Shown here piece after piece: positions 11,641-23,100 of a DNA stretch of 64,000 nt. The translations under genes were made by a program, and so were the position numbers. The notes below the pieces were generated by a model, which worked only from the letters and a program-made list of their open reading frames with translations, did no database searches and was not told the origin of the DNA. Every line of letters begins with the position of its first letter. Within the stretch, counting starts at the first letter, position 1. This stretch comes from Oxytricha trifallax (lineage: Eukaryota > Ciliophora > Spirotrichea > Sporadotrichida > Oxytrichidae): contig ARYC01001080.1 of NCBI GenBank assembly GCA_000711775.1, positions 1 through 64,000 of the forward strand. Direction: 5' to 3'.

Positions 11641-11849
11641 TATAATAAACATGGAAATTTATATGTATTAAATGTGCGAGGACTATAAAAGATTCTTCAA
11701 GGATTTTTTTCGGCAGGGTCCTAGGGGTGAAACCCCTTGTTAAGCAACCAATACGATATAAATCATATCAGGGGTCAAGGGGGGTGGTATCCCTGAAGAG
11801 GTTCAGATACAAAGGCTCTGAAAAATTGTTTTAAGGATTAATAATATCT

Positions 11850-12394
11850 TTTTTTTTAGATGGACAAAACCATGTGGTCACACTCATTTTTGCATTACTT
11901 TACCCTAAAGAAACAGTATTTGATAGATAAGTATGGGTAGAAGTGTTAATCGAAGAAGTGAGATAAAGATGCAATATTTGTATAGTTTAAAACTGAACGA
12001 GATAAACTCTAGAAAGACTAGTTATTTTAGCTAACATATAGAATAAAACAGTACAGTACATTCTGACCGCTGGCAATCCTATGTTGGGATAAATTGAGGA
12101 GAATAAGACATGTTCGCAATATTTATAAAATCATTGTACGAGGCATGATACACTCGAAAATAATTGAAGGGGTTTAGGCCGTACTTAAATATTTGGTCAA
12201 ACATGTATACAAAATGTTGCCCAGCCATCCAGACATACTTGAAGATTAAATATACGAAGCATTTTGGAGATGAAATCTTAATAATTAAGAAACAAACAAG
12301 CTATATAAATACTCATAAAATAGTTATTCATATTTGCGTAATAATAATAATTGATATTTAATTGTTAACCATTATTTTTGATTTTCATATACAA
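11850..12394 (+). pseudogene. unidentified coding remnant inside the foldback element
   Basis: From ATG 11861 one frame reads about 35 codons (MDKTMWSHSFLHYFTLKKQY…) to TGA. Other frames then give FVQFKTERDKLQKDQ and a cationic helix with KLRRIRHVRNIYKIIVRG, ending near PSHPDILE (about 12240). The blocks are protein-like but in different frames. It may be a remnant of the element's transposase. No motif allows a family call. Confidence 0.4.
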
Positions 12395-12615
12395 TCCTCT
12401 AAACAAATTTTTTTCAGAGGCATTGCAACTGAACCTACACAGAGGCTGCAGTCCCTTTACCCCTGCTATTATTTGTTTCGCATTAGTAGTGAAACAAAGG
12501 TCCCACCACTCTAGAGCACGGTTGAACCCCTTGGGCTATGCCGGAAAAGATCATAGAAAAAAATTTTATAGTGCTTAGCACATTTATTACATTTTATTCA
12601 ATAATTATTATAATG

Positions 12616-12705
12616 TGACCTCCTGACGTCAACTGTGAACTCCAGACGTCAGTGCGACTTCCTGACGTCACCTGTGACCTCCAGACGTCATCTGTGACTT
12701 GGTGA
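12616..12705 (-). repeat. 20-bp GACGTC minisatellite, right arm (about 5 copies)
   Basis: Inverted copies of the left-arm unit (GTGACCTCC.GACGTCA). The two arrays can fold into a long hairpin. Confidence 0.85.
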
Positions 12706-12726
12706 TGTCAATACCCAAAATTTTAA

Positions 12727-13423
12727 ATAAATGAATTATCGACCTAGTATTTTATAACTTTCTATTTCATTTAAATTTTTTAATTAGTTGAAAATTTAGA
12801 TTTATTAAATTAAAAAAATGAAGTAAAGTTTTTTAAAAAGAATTATCTTTTAATTTACATATGAGAGATTTACACTATCATATCCTATGGGTATATCTTC
12901 AGCACTAAAAAAAGGATGGGAAGTATATCTTTGGGTCCTGTGAGAAGCCATATTCTCATATATGAGATCTCATAGTGCAATTAAAGAAAAAGCATAATCA
13001 AAATTTTGTATATCTACCTAAATTTCAGTAATTTCTACTTCTCATTTAGAAAATTGGCCTAAATTCTTTTAAAAACAAAACTTTACCATACAAAATAAAT
13101 AACTATATATTTTAATTATTGAGTTTTGGGGATTTATTCTTATTTAAAAGGTTTGATCTTTTCCAAAAGTTATATCTTTCCCATAATTTAAAATATTTTA
13201 TTTAAAAATTGGATGTAATTTCTGAGTTTGCAAAAGAATATTGAAGATAAATGTAAATTATTCAATTTTAGTATTTAATCCTTAATAACTTCATTAATTT
13301 AATTTAATATCAACTCAAAGGAATAACTTACAGCAATTAAATATATGAATAAAATTTAATTTATTCAGAATTAATTTAAAGTTTACATATAAAATTACGA
13401 ATACTTTTAATTAATGACGAACC
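12727..13423. other. AT-rich intergenic spacer
   Basis: No gene or repeat recognised. It contains the upstream region of the first amidase gene. Confidence 0.5.
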
Positions 13424-14355
13424 CCCTAAACATTTTAGTACTTTAATATGAGACACCATCCAGTGACCCAAAGATTAATATGGAGAGAGTAGACTAAATG
13501 CTTTTCAAAGTAATAATAGATTTTATGCAATATTGTATTTTAGTACTCTGATAATGACAATATAATTATTAACAGTTTTTATTTAATATTGATTTGATTG
13601 TTCTTCCTGAATCATCATTTACTCAAGGATCCTACAAGAATGTTAAGGATGCACTTTAATACGCTCAAGAACCAGAAAAGAGCATATATTTTGAGTGGGC
13701 ATAAAAAACTGCTCTGAGATTAAAGTCAATCGTTGTTTACGGATATCCTGAATAAGAACCCACAAAGAATATCGTTTACAATTCTATGGGAGTAGTATCA
13801 GAGAAAGGAGTGTTGCTTAAAAACTATCGTAAGCATTACTTGTACTATAAAGATTGGACATATTGTACACCTGGTCCTGGATTTGATTACTTAGACACAT
13901 ATTTTTGGAGAATAAATAGGACCATAAGGTGTGGGCTGGCAATATGCATGGACATATGGTTTGTAGATGATGAAATATATGAACAAATGATTTTTGCAAA
14001 CTTCCAAAAAGAACATAAAGCTTAGCTTATAATTGGCATAGCAAGCTGGCCAGATTATGAAGAATACAAAGATGACGATGTTATTATTTTATTATAAATT
14101 CTGTTTCAATTAAATAATTATAAGCATGAAGTCTAGATAAGTTACTGGTTAAACAGAATGACTCCCTTAAGCAGAGACAAAGATTTTTAAGATTCGAGAT
14201 ACTTTATTTGGAGTGACAAGTGCAAATCAAATCAATAAAAAACTCTGAGGTATGTAGGCTGCTCAGGAGTATTTTAACTTAAACCATCAATCAGTCATTT
14301 GCAAACCCTTACAACCTCTGAAGAGTCAGTTTTAGAATAGTAAATCTTAATTTGA
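13424..14355 (+). CDS. protein N-terminal Asn/Gln amidase (Nta1-type nitrilase)
   Basis: The carbon-nitrogen hydrolase fold is clear. ATG 13424 gives MTNPLNILVLQYETPSSD, the usual first strand. A GT..AG intron of about 67 bp (exon break after MLFK) joins to DLIVLPESSF (catalytic Glu), then GYPEQE…YNSMGVVS, YRKHYLYY (catalytic Lys), LAICMDIWF (nucleophilic Cys, codon 13945-13947) and YWLNRMTPL. TGA 14353-14355 ends it, giving about 285 residues. GYPE, NS..VV and YRK..LY are hallmarks of the Nta1 branch, which deamidates N-terminal Asn/Gln so that proteins enter the Arg/N-degron pathway in the cytosol. A 45-base in-frame segment before HEVQISYW starts GT and ends AG and could be a second intron. 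The complete triad contrasts with the paralogue at 15778. Confidence 0.8.
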
Positions 14356-15166
14356 TTTATTAATTTTTGTTGATCATGAATTTATTCGCCATTTAGAACA
14401 TTTTTTGTGTAAATTTCGAAATTAAATAGTTTATTAATTAAGTCATTGCTTTCTTTTATGATGCTGATGACCCGCATTTTTAAATTCTTCAGTATCAACT
14501 GGGCATGTATTTACATCTCTCTATTTAACTATTAAAAGGTAGTATGCATAATACCCAGCACATCCAAATAATGAAATCCTATTAATAATAATTATATTAA
14601 AGTTTATTCTTACATAAATCAAAACATTAATCTTCTATTTAAGATCAAATATAATTTAATATAGAGAGTAACATGCGATCATTATTAATAATATATCTTT
14701 GAAATTTTGGCTAAAAACCTTACTTTAACTTTATAAAAAATTATTTAATCAATAAAAATATTATAATATTTCATCCAATTTATTTGTGCAACATTTTCCA
14801 GTGCGAAAAGAAAGATTTCTTTTTAATTATTCTTCATGGTATTATAATTAAATAATCTGAAATACATATAGATCCTCACTATTTGAAATTTTTTTCTCGA
14901 ATTAATGCTTTATCTAAGAATCAATGCAATAAAACTAAAATAAGTTAATTGAACTACTTATTAATATTAGTAGGAAATATTAAATAAATACAAACAAAAA
15001 TAATTTTATCTATCTATTTGAGTTGTAAAATTATTATAAAATTCATTCAAAATACAATTATTTTTTTCTGTTAAGTTGAGTAAATTAAAGACCTATTATA
15101 AATCGAAAAATAATTTAATTCTTTATTAAAAAATATATATAAATCCCTATAAAAAAATCTTCTCAA
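14356..15166. other. AT-rich intergenic spacer
   Basis: Intergenic region between the convergent ends of the amidase and J-protein genes. No coding signal or repeat seen. Confidence 0.5.
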
Positions 15167-15640
15167 TCACATATTTTATTATTAATTTTGTTTTGGTTTT
15201 TTAAATGTTGTAAAGAGATTGATTTTTAGTTTTCCAATTCTTATTGTGAAAAATTCCTCATCTGGAATTTGATCATCATCATATATTGCTCGCTTCTGAG
15301 GGTCACTTTTAAAATTAATAATTATAATTATTTATCTTAAAGTTTCATAAGCCTTAGAGACATGTGTAAAATACTCCAAAGAACTTGAATTCTTATCTGG
15401 GTGATAAACTTTAGCTAAGTTCAAGTATGCCTGCTTAATCTCTTGAGTATTCGCATCCTTACTCACGCCTAATGTTTAATACAAACACTTCTCTATTTTT
15501 GGGATTTTCATTTCATTTTGTTCTGAAAAATATCTCTGCTGATTTGAAATCAATGTAAATTTCTTAGAGTGATTAATTAATGTCAGTCTTCTCAAAAATT
15601 ATTTGTTCAGCTAAACTTATTATTATATACATAAATTCAT
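15167..15640 (-). CDS. mitochondrial-type DnaJ (J-domain) protein
   Basis: ATG 15640 opens a basic, hydroxylated N-terminus without acids (MNLCIQQVQLNKQFLRRLTL…RYFSEQ), which looks like a mitochondrial targeting peptide. The J domain follows: [32 protein letters not shown] with the HPD motif that triggers Hsp70 ATPase, then [15 protein letters not shown]. The last block is contiguous only after removing a 30-bp IES between AAG pointers (see 15309). A short tail ([16 protein letters not shown]) precedes TGA 15167-15169, giving roughly 145 residues. There is no G/F-rich or zinc-finger region, so it is a class III J-protein. It would act as a co-chaperone, probably in the matrix if the presequence is real. 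Confidence 0.8.
15309..15338 (-). other. IES in the J-protein gene (AAG pointer)
   Basis: On the minus strand AYETL is followed by AAG at both ends of an AT-only 30-bp insert. Dropping one copy gives [13 protein letters not shown], the conserved end of J-domain helix IV. The insert lacks GT..AG ends and its length (30) with the frame read through it would give a TGA. Confidence 0.65.
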
Positions 15641-15777
15641 TTATAATAAATTTAATTTATAATAGTTTATTGCTGTAAAATATGAGCCATTGATAATAAT
15701 ATATTATTTTAATTAAATTAAAGTTAAAGAATTAATTTAATTTTTGTAAAAATATTTGGAATTAATTATTTTTGGAA
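15641..15777. promoter_or_regulatory. 137-bp divergent promoter region
   Basis: Shared upstream gap between the J-protein (-) and the Nta1-like gene (+). AT-rich, with several TATAAT/TTAATTTAA stretches but no single element I can assign. Confidence 0.4.
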
Positions 15778-16751
15778 ATGGTAGAGAGATCAGGAATAAA
15801 AACTCTTATTTTGTAATATTGCCCAGCATTTAGGAATATATAGAAATCAATTGAGCTTGTTAATGAATAATTATCAGATGTAAGATCATTTATTCGTAAT
15901 AAATACAATAGTACTAAGAACATGATCTATTTATTTTTGTTATTATATGATGAAATAGATTTGATAGTTTTGCCTGAATTGGCATTCTGCGGAAAATCTT
16001 TCTTTAATAAACCAGATATAATAAAGTACTGTTAAGAACAGGGATGTGGACCTATATTTGAGTGGGCTAAGCAAACTTCAAAGAAATACAAGTCTGTAGT
16101 AATATTCGGGTATGCGGAGACAGTGAATTAGGGGCAATACATTTACAATTCAATGGCAGTAATATCATGTGAAGGAGAACTAATAAGGAACTATAGAAAG
16201 ACAAAGCTGGACTATATAGATCTCTATATGTTTCATGTTGGTTTTAACTATGATTTTATAGACATTTACTTTGAAAGAATAAATTAGACTAAACGAATTG
16301 GTTTAGGTATTGGCATGGATATCTGGCACACTGATGCTTATATGTTTGAAAATATGGGTTTTGCTGAATTTCACAAATAAAACTAAACAGACATTATCGT
16401 CATCATTAACAATTAGCTTGAGTTGAACTAATGTATTGGAATTGATGTTATAATAATTATATTTGTATATTTAATATTATAAGAATTATAGAACTTAAGT
16501 GTAGTTGACATTTTGGCTTAACAGATTTTGCCCATTCACATCTAACAAAGATAAAACGTTAAATATATAAATAAATACGATAATATATTATTTTAAAGCC
16601 TGTCTACTTTGTATGCTGCAGTAGGATTGGAAGAGAATTCGCCTAACTATTTTCAGGATGTAGCTGTGTATTGCAAATTTAACCAAGAGTCAAATTTATC
16701 AAAAATATGAATTGTGAATAACAGAACATATTAGAGACTGTTTTAGTATGA
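15778..16751 (+). CDS. Nta1-like nitrilase paralogue lacking the catalytic cysteine
   Basis: ATG 15778 starts MVERSGIKTLILQYCP. A 39-bp GT..AG intron (15880-15918) leads into LYDEIDLIVLPELAF (Glu kept), FEWAKQ, GYAETVNQG, YNSMAVIS, YRKTKLDY (Lys kept) and then LGIGMDIWH, where the nucleophile Cys of the family is Gly (GGC 16312-16314). A 37-bp intron (16447-16483) restores NYRTQVQLTFWLNRFCPF. A 34-bp IES (16564-16597) then leads to VYFVCCSRIGREFAQLFSGC. TGA is at 16749-16751, giving about 280 residues. All other family blocks are intact, so this reads as a retained pseudo-enzyme or an enzyme of altered chemistry and not random decay. It may act as a regulator or partner of the active amidase 1.4 kb away, which is only inference. 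Confidence 0.75.
16564..16597 (+). other. 34-bp IES with TTAAA pointer in the Nta1-like gene
   Basis: TTAAA occurs at 16559-16563 and 16593-16597. Removing one copy and the AT-rich insert gives …NKDKTLKPVYFVCC in frame. Treating it as a GT..AG intron (the only GT is inside ACGTTAA) puts the conserved C-terminal block out of frame, so a pointer-flanked IES explains it better. Confidence 0.7.
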
Positions 16752-16917
16752 CAATAGTTGTTTAAGTTAATAATTAAGAAATAATAAATCTAAAAATAGC
16801 TCATATAGATCTAGTAATTATTTGGTAATATAGTAGTATGATATAAAATTATTTGGAATAATAATTAAATGAATAGTTAAATAAAATAGATCTGGCTCGA
16901 TCTTATAAATATATCAT

Positions 16918-18888
16918 TCACTTTTTATTTCTAGTTAAATGTCTAAGCATGACTTTCTTTCTCTTTTAGAATTATACTAATGTTTCCCATTTGTTTCTAA
17001 TGTTCAATTGCTTCTTCTCCAACTCAATAATATTTGGTTCTGCCTTTTTACCCATCCACTCTATCAACTATTTCTCAAGTTCATTAGTTTCTAAAATACT
17101 TATTTGAGCAACTTCCTTTAAATTGCCGATAATCAGTTCTATATCTTATTTCTTTGCTAGAGTTGCTCTTACATTCATTAGGAATTCCTTTCTTCTGTCA
17201 TATGCTTCATTGATCTTTGCTCTTAAGAAATATATAAATAAGTAATGGAGATCAAGAGAGTTGTAAACTAATTTTGAGATGCTTGAATATATAAGTTGCC
17301 TCAAATTAATATCAATTGACTCGATTGCAGCACCAGTAAGTCTACAAGCTGTAATTAATGTTCCATCTTACACTTCCTTTATCTTAAAATTATTTCTAAT
17401 ATTCATTAAGTTTATTTTAATTGAGAATTATTTTTATATTAAATCTTCATGTTAATTTAACAAACTGGAAATATTGTATTTAGTCATAGATAATTCTAAA
17501 TTAGCTTGAAATTTATCTTAATAGCATTTAAGAAGCGAGATGGGTCTATTCTTTCCTTTTTTTCCTTTGCAATAAATCAAGTGAGATTTTCCGTAATAAT
17601 CTTCATTTAATCCAACCCTGAATTGAACTAAAATCAGCAAATACCAAATAATTTTTAAATATATTTAATCAATAATATACTGTTTAAATAATTCTTTATA
17701 ATTATTATATTTGATAACTTCTAATTTCAATTATACTCTAGTAATACTCTAAAATATTTGAAGACAATACTTTTGAGAGTTTAGTAATTCTTTATCTGCT
17801 TTGTTTGCCTTTTCTCTATCAACTCTATCTTTTTGTTTAAGCTAAATTTATCTCCAAATTCTTTGAATGTAAATACATCATTATATATATATATAAGTTT
17901 AAATTGAACTATTTCACAAAGTTTAATTTGCAGCAGCATAATGTCTCGCAAGAATGTTCATCTCAACATAGAATGCCTTATCCATCTACCTCACAAGTTC
18001 ATCTTAAGTTTGTTTATTATATTCCCAAACACTTGATACTCTAACAAAACCTCCATATTCCTAGTTTGATTTCTAGAATAATAGTAACTGATACATTTTG
18101 AGTTCACCTCTTGCCTTAACATCGTTAAAGTACTTGTCATAGTTGTACCTTATCTCTAAGAATAATTTGCAATCTCTGAATACTTTATCTAAAGGGCTAT
18201 TCAAGAACTTATTTGCTGCCGTTTACAAAGCATAAACCACTTCATTATTATATTTAAGTTCAGCACTTGTAGTGTTTAACAAGAAGGTTATCATCATATT
18301 GTATAGTCTGAAGTATATTTTCTCATTAAGTAATGCCTCCACATCTGAGTTCATTACTTTCAGGAATATATCTATCCAGTATAGACCTTGCTTTATTTGA
18401 TTTAGGTTCTTTGGTCTCTCTAACTCAATTTAGAAATACTCCAACTTTAATACTTCAATCTTAGTAAATTCCTTGTTTTTAGCTTAGCATTTGAACTTTG
18501 AATTTGGTTCAATATGAACCATTGCGTAATCAGGAATAAGAACGCCATCCTTCGAGGATTTTGCATAAATATAGTGACAAAACAGTGATCTGTAAAATGC
18601 TCCCTCAAGTAAACATAAAATATCCTAGAAACTTATGAAATCAAAAGAGCTTTAGAATAGATTATAAATACAATCTGAAGACTGGCACCACAAATTATTC
18701 TTAATGTAAACATGGGCATCAAGCAAGTTATATATCTTGCTTATCTATTGCAAATCTGGATTTTTAGTAATTAATTCTTTAGTGGTCTTGAATTGAGATG
18801 GCTTTGCTTTAATTTACTTTATAATATTCTTCTTTTGCGATCTAAGTAATTCAATCATGTAAACATACTCATCACACATTGCGAACAT
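16918..18888 (-). CDS. conserved-looking protein of unknown function
   Basis: ATG 18888 opens MFAMCDEYVYMIELLRSQKK and one frame runs about 320 codons (landmarks LLDAHVYIKNNLWCQSSD, YRSLFCHYIYAKSSKDG, GLYWIDIFLKVMNSD, EVVYALQTAANKFL, GGFVRVSSVWEYNKQTQDE). It is followed by a GT..AG intron near 17879-17930 and further exons through SHLIYCKGKKGKNRPISLLK and GTLITACRLTGAAIESIDIN. It ends HLTRNKK-TGA at 16918-16920. About 560-600 residues, alpha-helical, no transmembrane segment or known motif. At least one more junction (near 17700-17760) has an in-frame TGA with GT..AG or IES borders not fixed. The next gene on the same strand starts beyond a MITE, so no operon inference is possible. Confidence 0.6.
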
Positions 18889-19752
18889 TAAATAAAACGT
18901 TAAATTTTAATTTATAGTCACATGTTTTTCTATGCAAATAAGTTAATTTTATTTTGATTATATATTCTGAATGATTATATTAAGTTAGTAAAGAAATATT
19001 CTTTCTTTTGTACACTTGAAAAACCTTGTTTTGCAAGCTAGAATGCCAAAGAAAGTATCACTCTTCTTTGAGCACTTTCATTCAATAATTAAAGTTTATA
19101 ATCATAATAAAATTTACTTGTCCTAACACACTATCCCCTCCCTTTACCCAATTTATTGAAAAAATTAAAGAAACTTAATAAAAATTTATATAATGAAATA
19201 ATTTATGATAAGAAGAAATAAATAATTTAATAAAATATTTAACGTATAGTATAAGAGCAACTTATTTTATAAAGATTAAAAGAAAATCTTATTTAATGAA
19301 AAAATAGATATTCAAATTTAAACTAAATTATGTCTAAACAAATTTTTAATAATTACTTTTATAGCAATTAAAAAATATTTAATATTTTAAGTTTATTATA
19401 ATCAATAAATATTAGGATTTCTTGTTAATTGATTCATCAAAGAAAGGAAAATTAAATCAAAATAAAAAAAATATTAATAACCATATTTAACGACCAAAAC
19501 ATCAAATATCTATAAAAATATACCTTATTTTACTAAAATAATAACATAATAAAAAAATATAGAGTTAATATGTAGTAAACAAATTTGATCAATTTTATAA
19601 AAAAGGAAAATTTATAAAATATTGGAACTTAAATTATTGATTAAACAGGATTTAAAATTAATACAAGTACAGTTATTTTTATTTAATTATTTTTTCAATT
19701 TATATTTTTGTTTACTATGATTTGAGTTAGATTAAAAATACTTAAAAATATA
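18889..19752. other. AT-rich intergenic spacer
   Basis: Nothing recognisable. One mildly GC-richer patch at 19010-19140 (ACTATCCCCTCCCTTTACCC) has no frame of note. The right edge is the MITE. Confidence 0.5.
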
Positions 19753-20148
19753 ACAGGAAAACATTTGATTTGGAAAATGAATTAATAAATTAAATAATTA
19801 AAATCCTGGCAGTAAACATTCTGGAAGTTACAATAAAGTGCTTGTTTTATAGAGAATTTAAAATAAAATGGGCTTTAATACTGGCGGTACTCCTCTATTG
19901 CATCCCAGAAGCGAGATTAATTGATTTTAAATTTGGTTATTTTTTAAGTTGTTTTTAATGAAAAATTTAAAATCGATTTATCTCGCTTCTGGGATGCGAT
20001 AGAGGAGTACCGCCAGTATTAAAGCCAATTTTATTTTAAATTCTCTATAAAATTAGTACCTTATTTGTCAGTTCCAGAAAATCTACTGCCACGATTTTAA
20101 TTATTTATTTTAATTAATTCATTTCCCAAATCAAATATATTCCTACAA
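19753..20148. mobile_element. 396-bp palindromic MITE, copy 1 (TA-flanked)
   Basis: Nearly the whole element is one inverted repeat around a ~45-bp loop near 19925-19970. Paired blocks include CTGGCGGTACTCCTC, ATTGCATCCCAGAAGCGAGAT and the outer GGCAGTA and ATTTGATTTGG. It is bounded by TA on both sides, ending TCCTACAA-TA. The core GGCGGTACT…TTGCATCCC.GAA.CGAG and the outer ends match the second copy at 39865-40280, so the two are one family. TA target duplications and lack of coding capacity suggest Tc1/mariner-type mobilisation. Confidence 0.85.
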
Positions 20149-23100
20149 TAATTGAAAAAGTTTTCTATTTACATTTATAGATTAGGATCAAGCTTTTTCA
20201 TCATGCCTTGCTTGATAATTTAATTATTTGGTTTTTATGTAATTGTATGTTCCTTAGCCATAGTATGTCTATTCTTTTAATTCAGTTAAGTTTTCAATTA
20301 TTTTATGCTGTTTCTGTATCTTTAGACTATGCCATCAATCACTGAGTTTATTTTATCGAAGCCTACTCTTCCAATCATATAATGAAGATTTTTATTAATT
20401 TGCACACATTACTTTACTACAATAAAAATTATATATTTACTAGGAGGCCCTCTTGCTTATTCTTTTTAGCAATCATTTTCTTGGCAAAGAATTATGTGGA
20501 TTTATAGATGTTTTTAAGACATGTATATCTATTCAAATTTTGGGCAAATGAATAATAGTCTTCGTAGTCTATTAATTTTAAATAAATAATCTCTGCTGAA
20601 TAGGTATAAAGAGAAATCTGAAATTCTTACTGAGACGATATCTATAACCCATTGCTTAGGCACCAAGAAATATTCCAAACCATTCAAATCACATGGAACA
20701 GCAAGATCGAATTTATTCAATTCAGCATTAGTATCAAGTTATTTTTACTGCTTGTCAAAGCAAGCTTTCACAACATTTTACAGACTTTGAACAATATTGT
20801 ACTGAGGAGAATACGTTTGACTCATTTAAAGTAGCATGCTAAATAAATATATATACATCAATATGCTGTTGTTGAAACTTTGTAATGACTCCAAATGCTT
20901 ATCATTTATTTATTTAAAAATCTAGGAATCTCTTTTTACTATGCAGAATTACTGATTAAATTTATTGAAGAGATCCAAACCATCAATCATATGAACTCCA
21001 AATGGAAGCATAACTATTCTTAAGATTTCTTCTTTAATTTTCATCAAAGGATCTGTTTTGTTTAAATTTTCTTGATATTAATCGGTTGTTAGATTGATAT
21101 TAACTGTGTTTATAATCTTGAGTACTCTAGAAATGACACTAAGCATTGATTTGTAATCGTTACTTTCCATGTTATATATGAAAAAGTTTGAATGACTATT
21201 TATCAAGGAATGCATTTATGCTATTTGGGCAATAATAGCAATACCCTTTTTAATTTCAAAGTAATCTGGCTTTTTCTTATGAAGCTCATCTCTCAAATAA
21301 GCACCTGCTTATTTTCTAGCCTTTGCTACAACTACTTGATTTTGTTTTGATATCTATGGTTTTTTTTACAAATTAAACATTGAATTATCCTTTTTAGTGC
21401 TTTCTTTTATGGCCCTCTCTAAGTTAGATATTAAATCTGATATAGATATTTCCTAAGCCATTAACTTCGATAGCTTGTTAACATCTTTCTTTATTAACTA
21501 GTCGAAATATTGGTTATCTCTGTTTTGAATGATTTCCCTGATTTCCTTTCCATCTTTAATTCCAGATCTGTATATAAGATAGAGGAGTTTGAAGCTTTCC
21601 TTGTCATTCATGGCTTTACACAGTTGAAGAGATGAGTCAGAGTCCATTAAAAACACTAATTTCCTCCAGAAACCTTGGAGGAACAAATGATCAAAGCAAT
21701 TGTCTCTTAAATTCATTGTGTCATTCCCTTATTCATCGATTTTTAAAAAGTCTTTCTCGACAAGAGACAATACATTATGCATAGCTTCATGAGCTATTAC
21801 AGAATAAGTTTGTTACGCTTAGATGTCATTTAGCTTAGAGCATTTGGTTTAAAAGTTATGTCTAAAATTCTTGAGGTTCGAATACTTGTTACCAATAGAA
21901 ATTGGCATAATATACAAAATATCTTTTTTCTATTAATCTATTTAGTTAATATTTCATTATCAAAGTATGAGGATACAAATCTTTTTGAGTATAATATTTA
22001 GTTTTTATTTAGATATCGGATTTTTTATAATTATTTTTAATAAATTTAATTCAAAAGTTAATTATTATTTTTCATTTTATATGCCCTATCCTTATAGAAA
22101 TAAGATATCTTGCTATTTTACTCTTGAGTTGGTATCTATTGCAAATGATCAAACACAATCTAAAAAGCTCGTAGTGCTCTAAAGTGTCAAGAATCAAATA
22201 AAGCAGTTCTTCTGATATATCATCCAAGTCAATCAGCATAAACTATAATACATTAATAGCAAGTAATTTAAAGTAAAACATTTTAGTTATCAAACCCAGT
22301 GTCATTTGAATCAAACTTTAAATCTAAGTGTCCAAGTGTATCTTTGGATCTCATTTCCTTCAATCTATCTTTAACTTCATCAGAGAACAAGGATACATAG
22401 AAGATTATCTTTTGCATAATGATATCCTCAGCATAAGAATCTCTTTCATATTAAATGGTTGAGAATTTTGATGAATTTAGTAAGCTCACTGCTGATCCTG
22501 ATTAAGAAATATCTAACATGTTTTGAGCTAAGTCAATAGTATTGTCTGATTGGCTTTATAAATCTACTGAAACTGTGCTTCTCACAGATTAATCCACTGA
22601 GTAAACACTTTAAATGATTGAATGAAGCTTTGAATTGCCGATGATGGAAAACTCTGAGGATTATCCACTAATAATGCTGAAAGAGTCTGAAGTTTTTGAT
22701 ATTATGGAATCAATGAGTGAGACACTCCTTCCAGATTGAAGAAATTCATCATCAGGGTCCAAGCTGGATAAAATTTCAAATTAATCACTCTGGTTCATTA
22801 TACCACCCTTGTTTTACTACTCAGCATCTCCCTCGGCTTATTCTTATCCATCCTCAATAATTTCAATATCTTCTTCCTCATCTTCGTACTTTTTTCTCTT
22901 TGGAGTAGTAAAATCATCTTAATAGTCAAAGATATTAGGCTTTTCCTTTTTACCTTTCTTAGTTGATGTATCAATAATTTCAAATGACTGTCCATCCTTA
23001 TCAACTTAAATGATTTCTTGTTTTTGTTCTTCTTGGTCTTCTTATAAAATTGATATTGACTGATCTTATTGTTTATCTTCAGTGATTGTTTTTTCGCTGT

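Larger units (their letters stand above)
11467..12726. mobile_element. foldback-type element with ~380-bp inverted repeats
   Basis: The two ends are inverted copies. Reading inward, each has AAAATTTTGGGTATTGA, an array of a 20-bp GACGTC unit, an AT-rich strip ending ACTATAAAA, and a GC-rich block beginning CGGCA and ending GCCTCTGAAAAA/GGCTCTGAAAAA. The left arm runs to about 11850 and the right arm starts near 12395. The arms have diverged, the right array is shorter, and the GC-rich blocks differ at many sites. A central ~540 bp holds coding-like fragments. Structure and inverted minisatellite ends resemble foldback/MULE-like transposons, but no transposase family is recognised. Confidence 0.75.

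Noticed and set aside
12420-12545. Possible tRNA in the GC-rich patch
   Set aside because: No cloverleaf: there is no GGTTCRA T-loop or paired acceptor ends. The patch aligns instead with the left arm of the foldback element.
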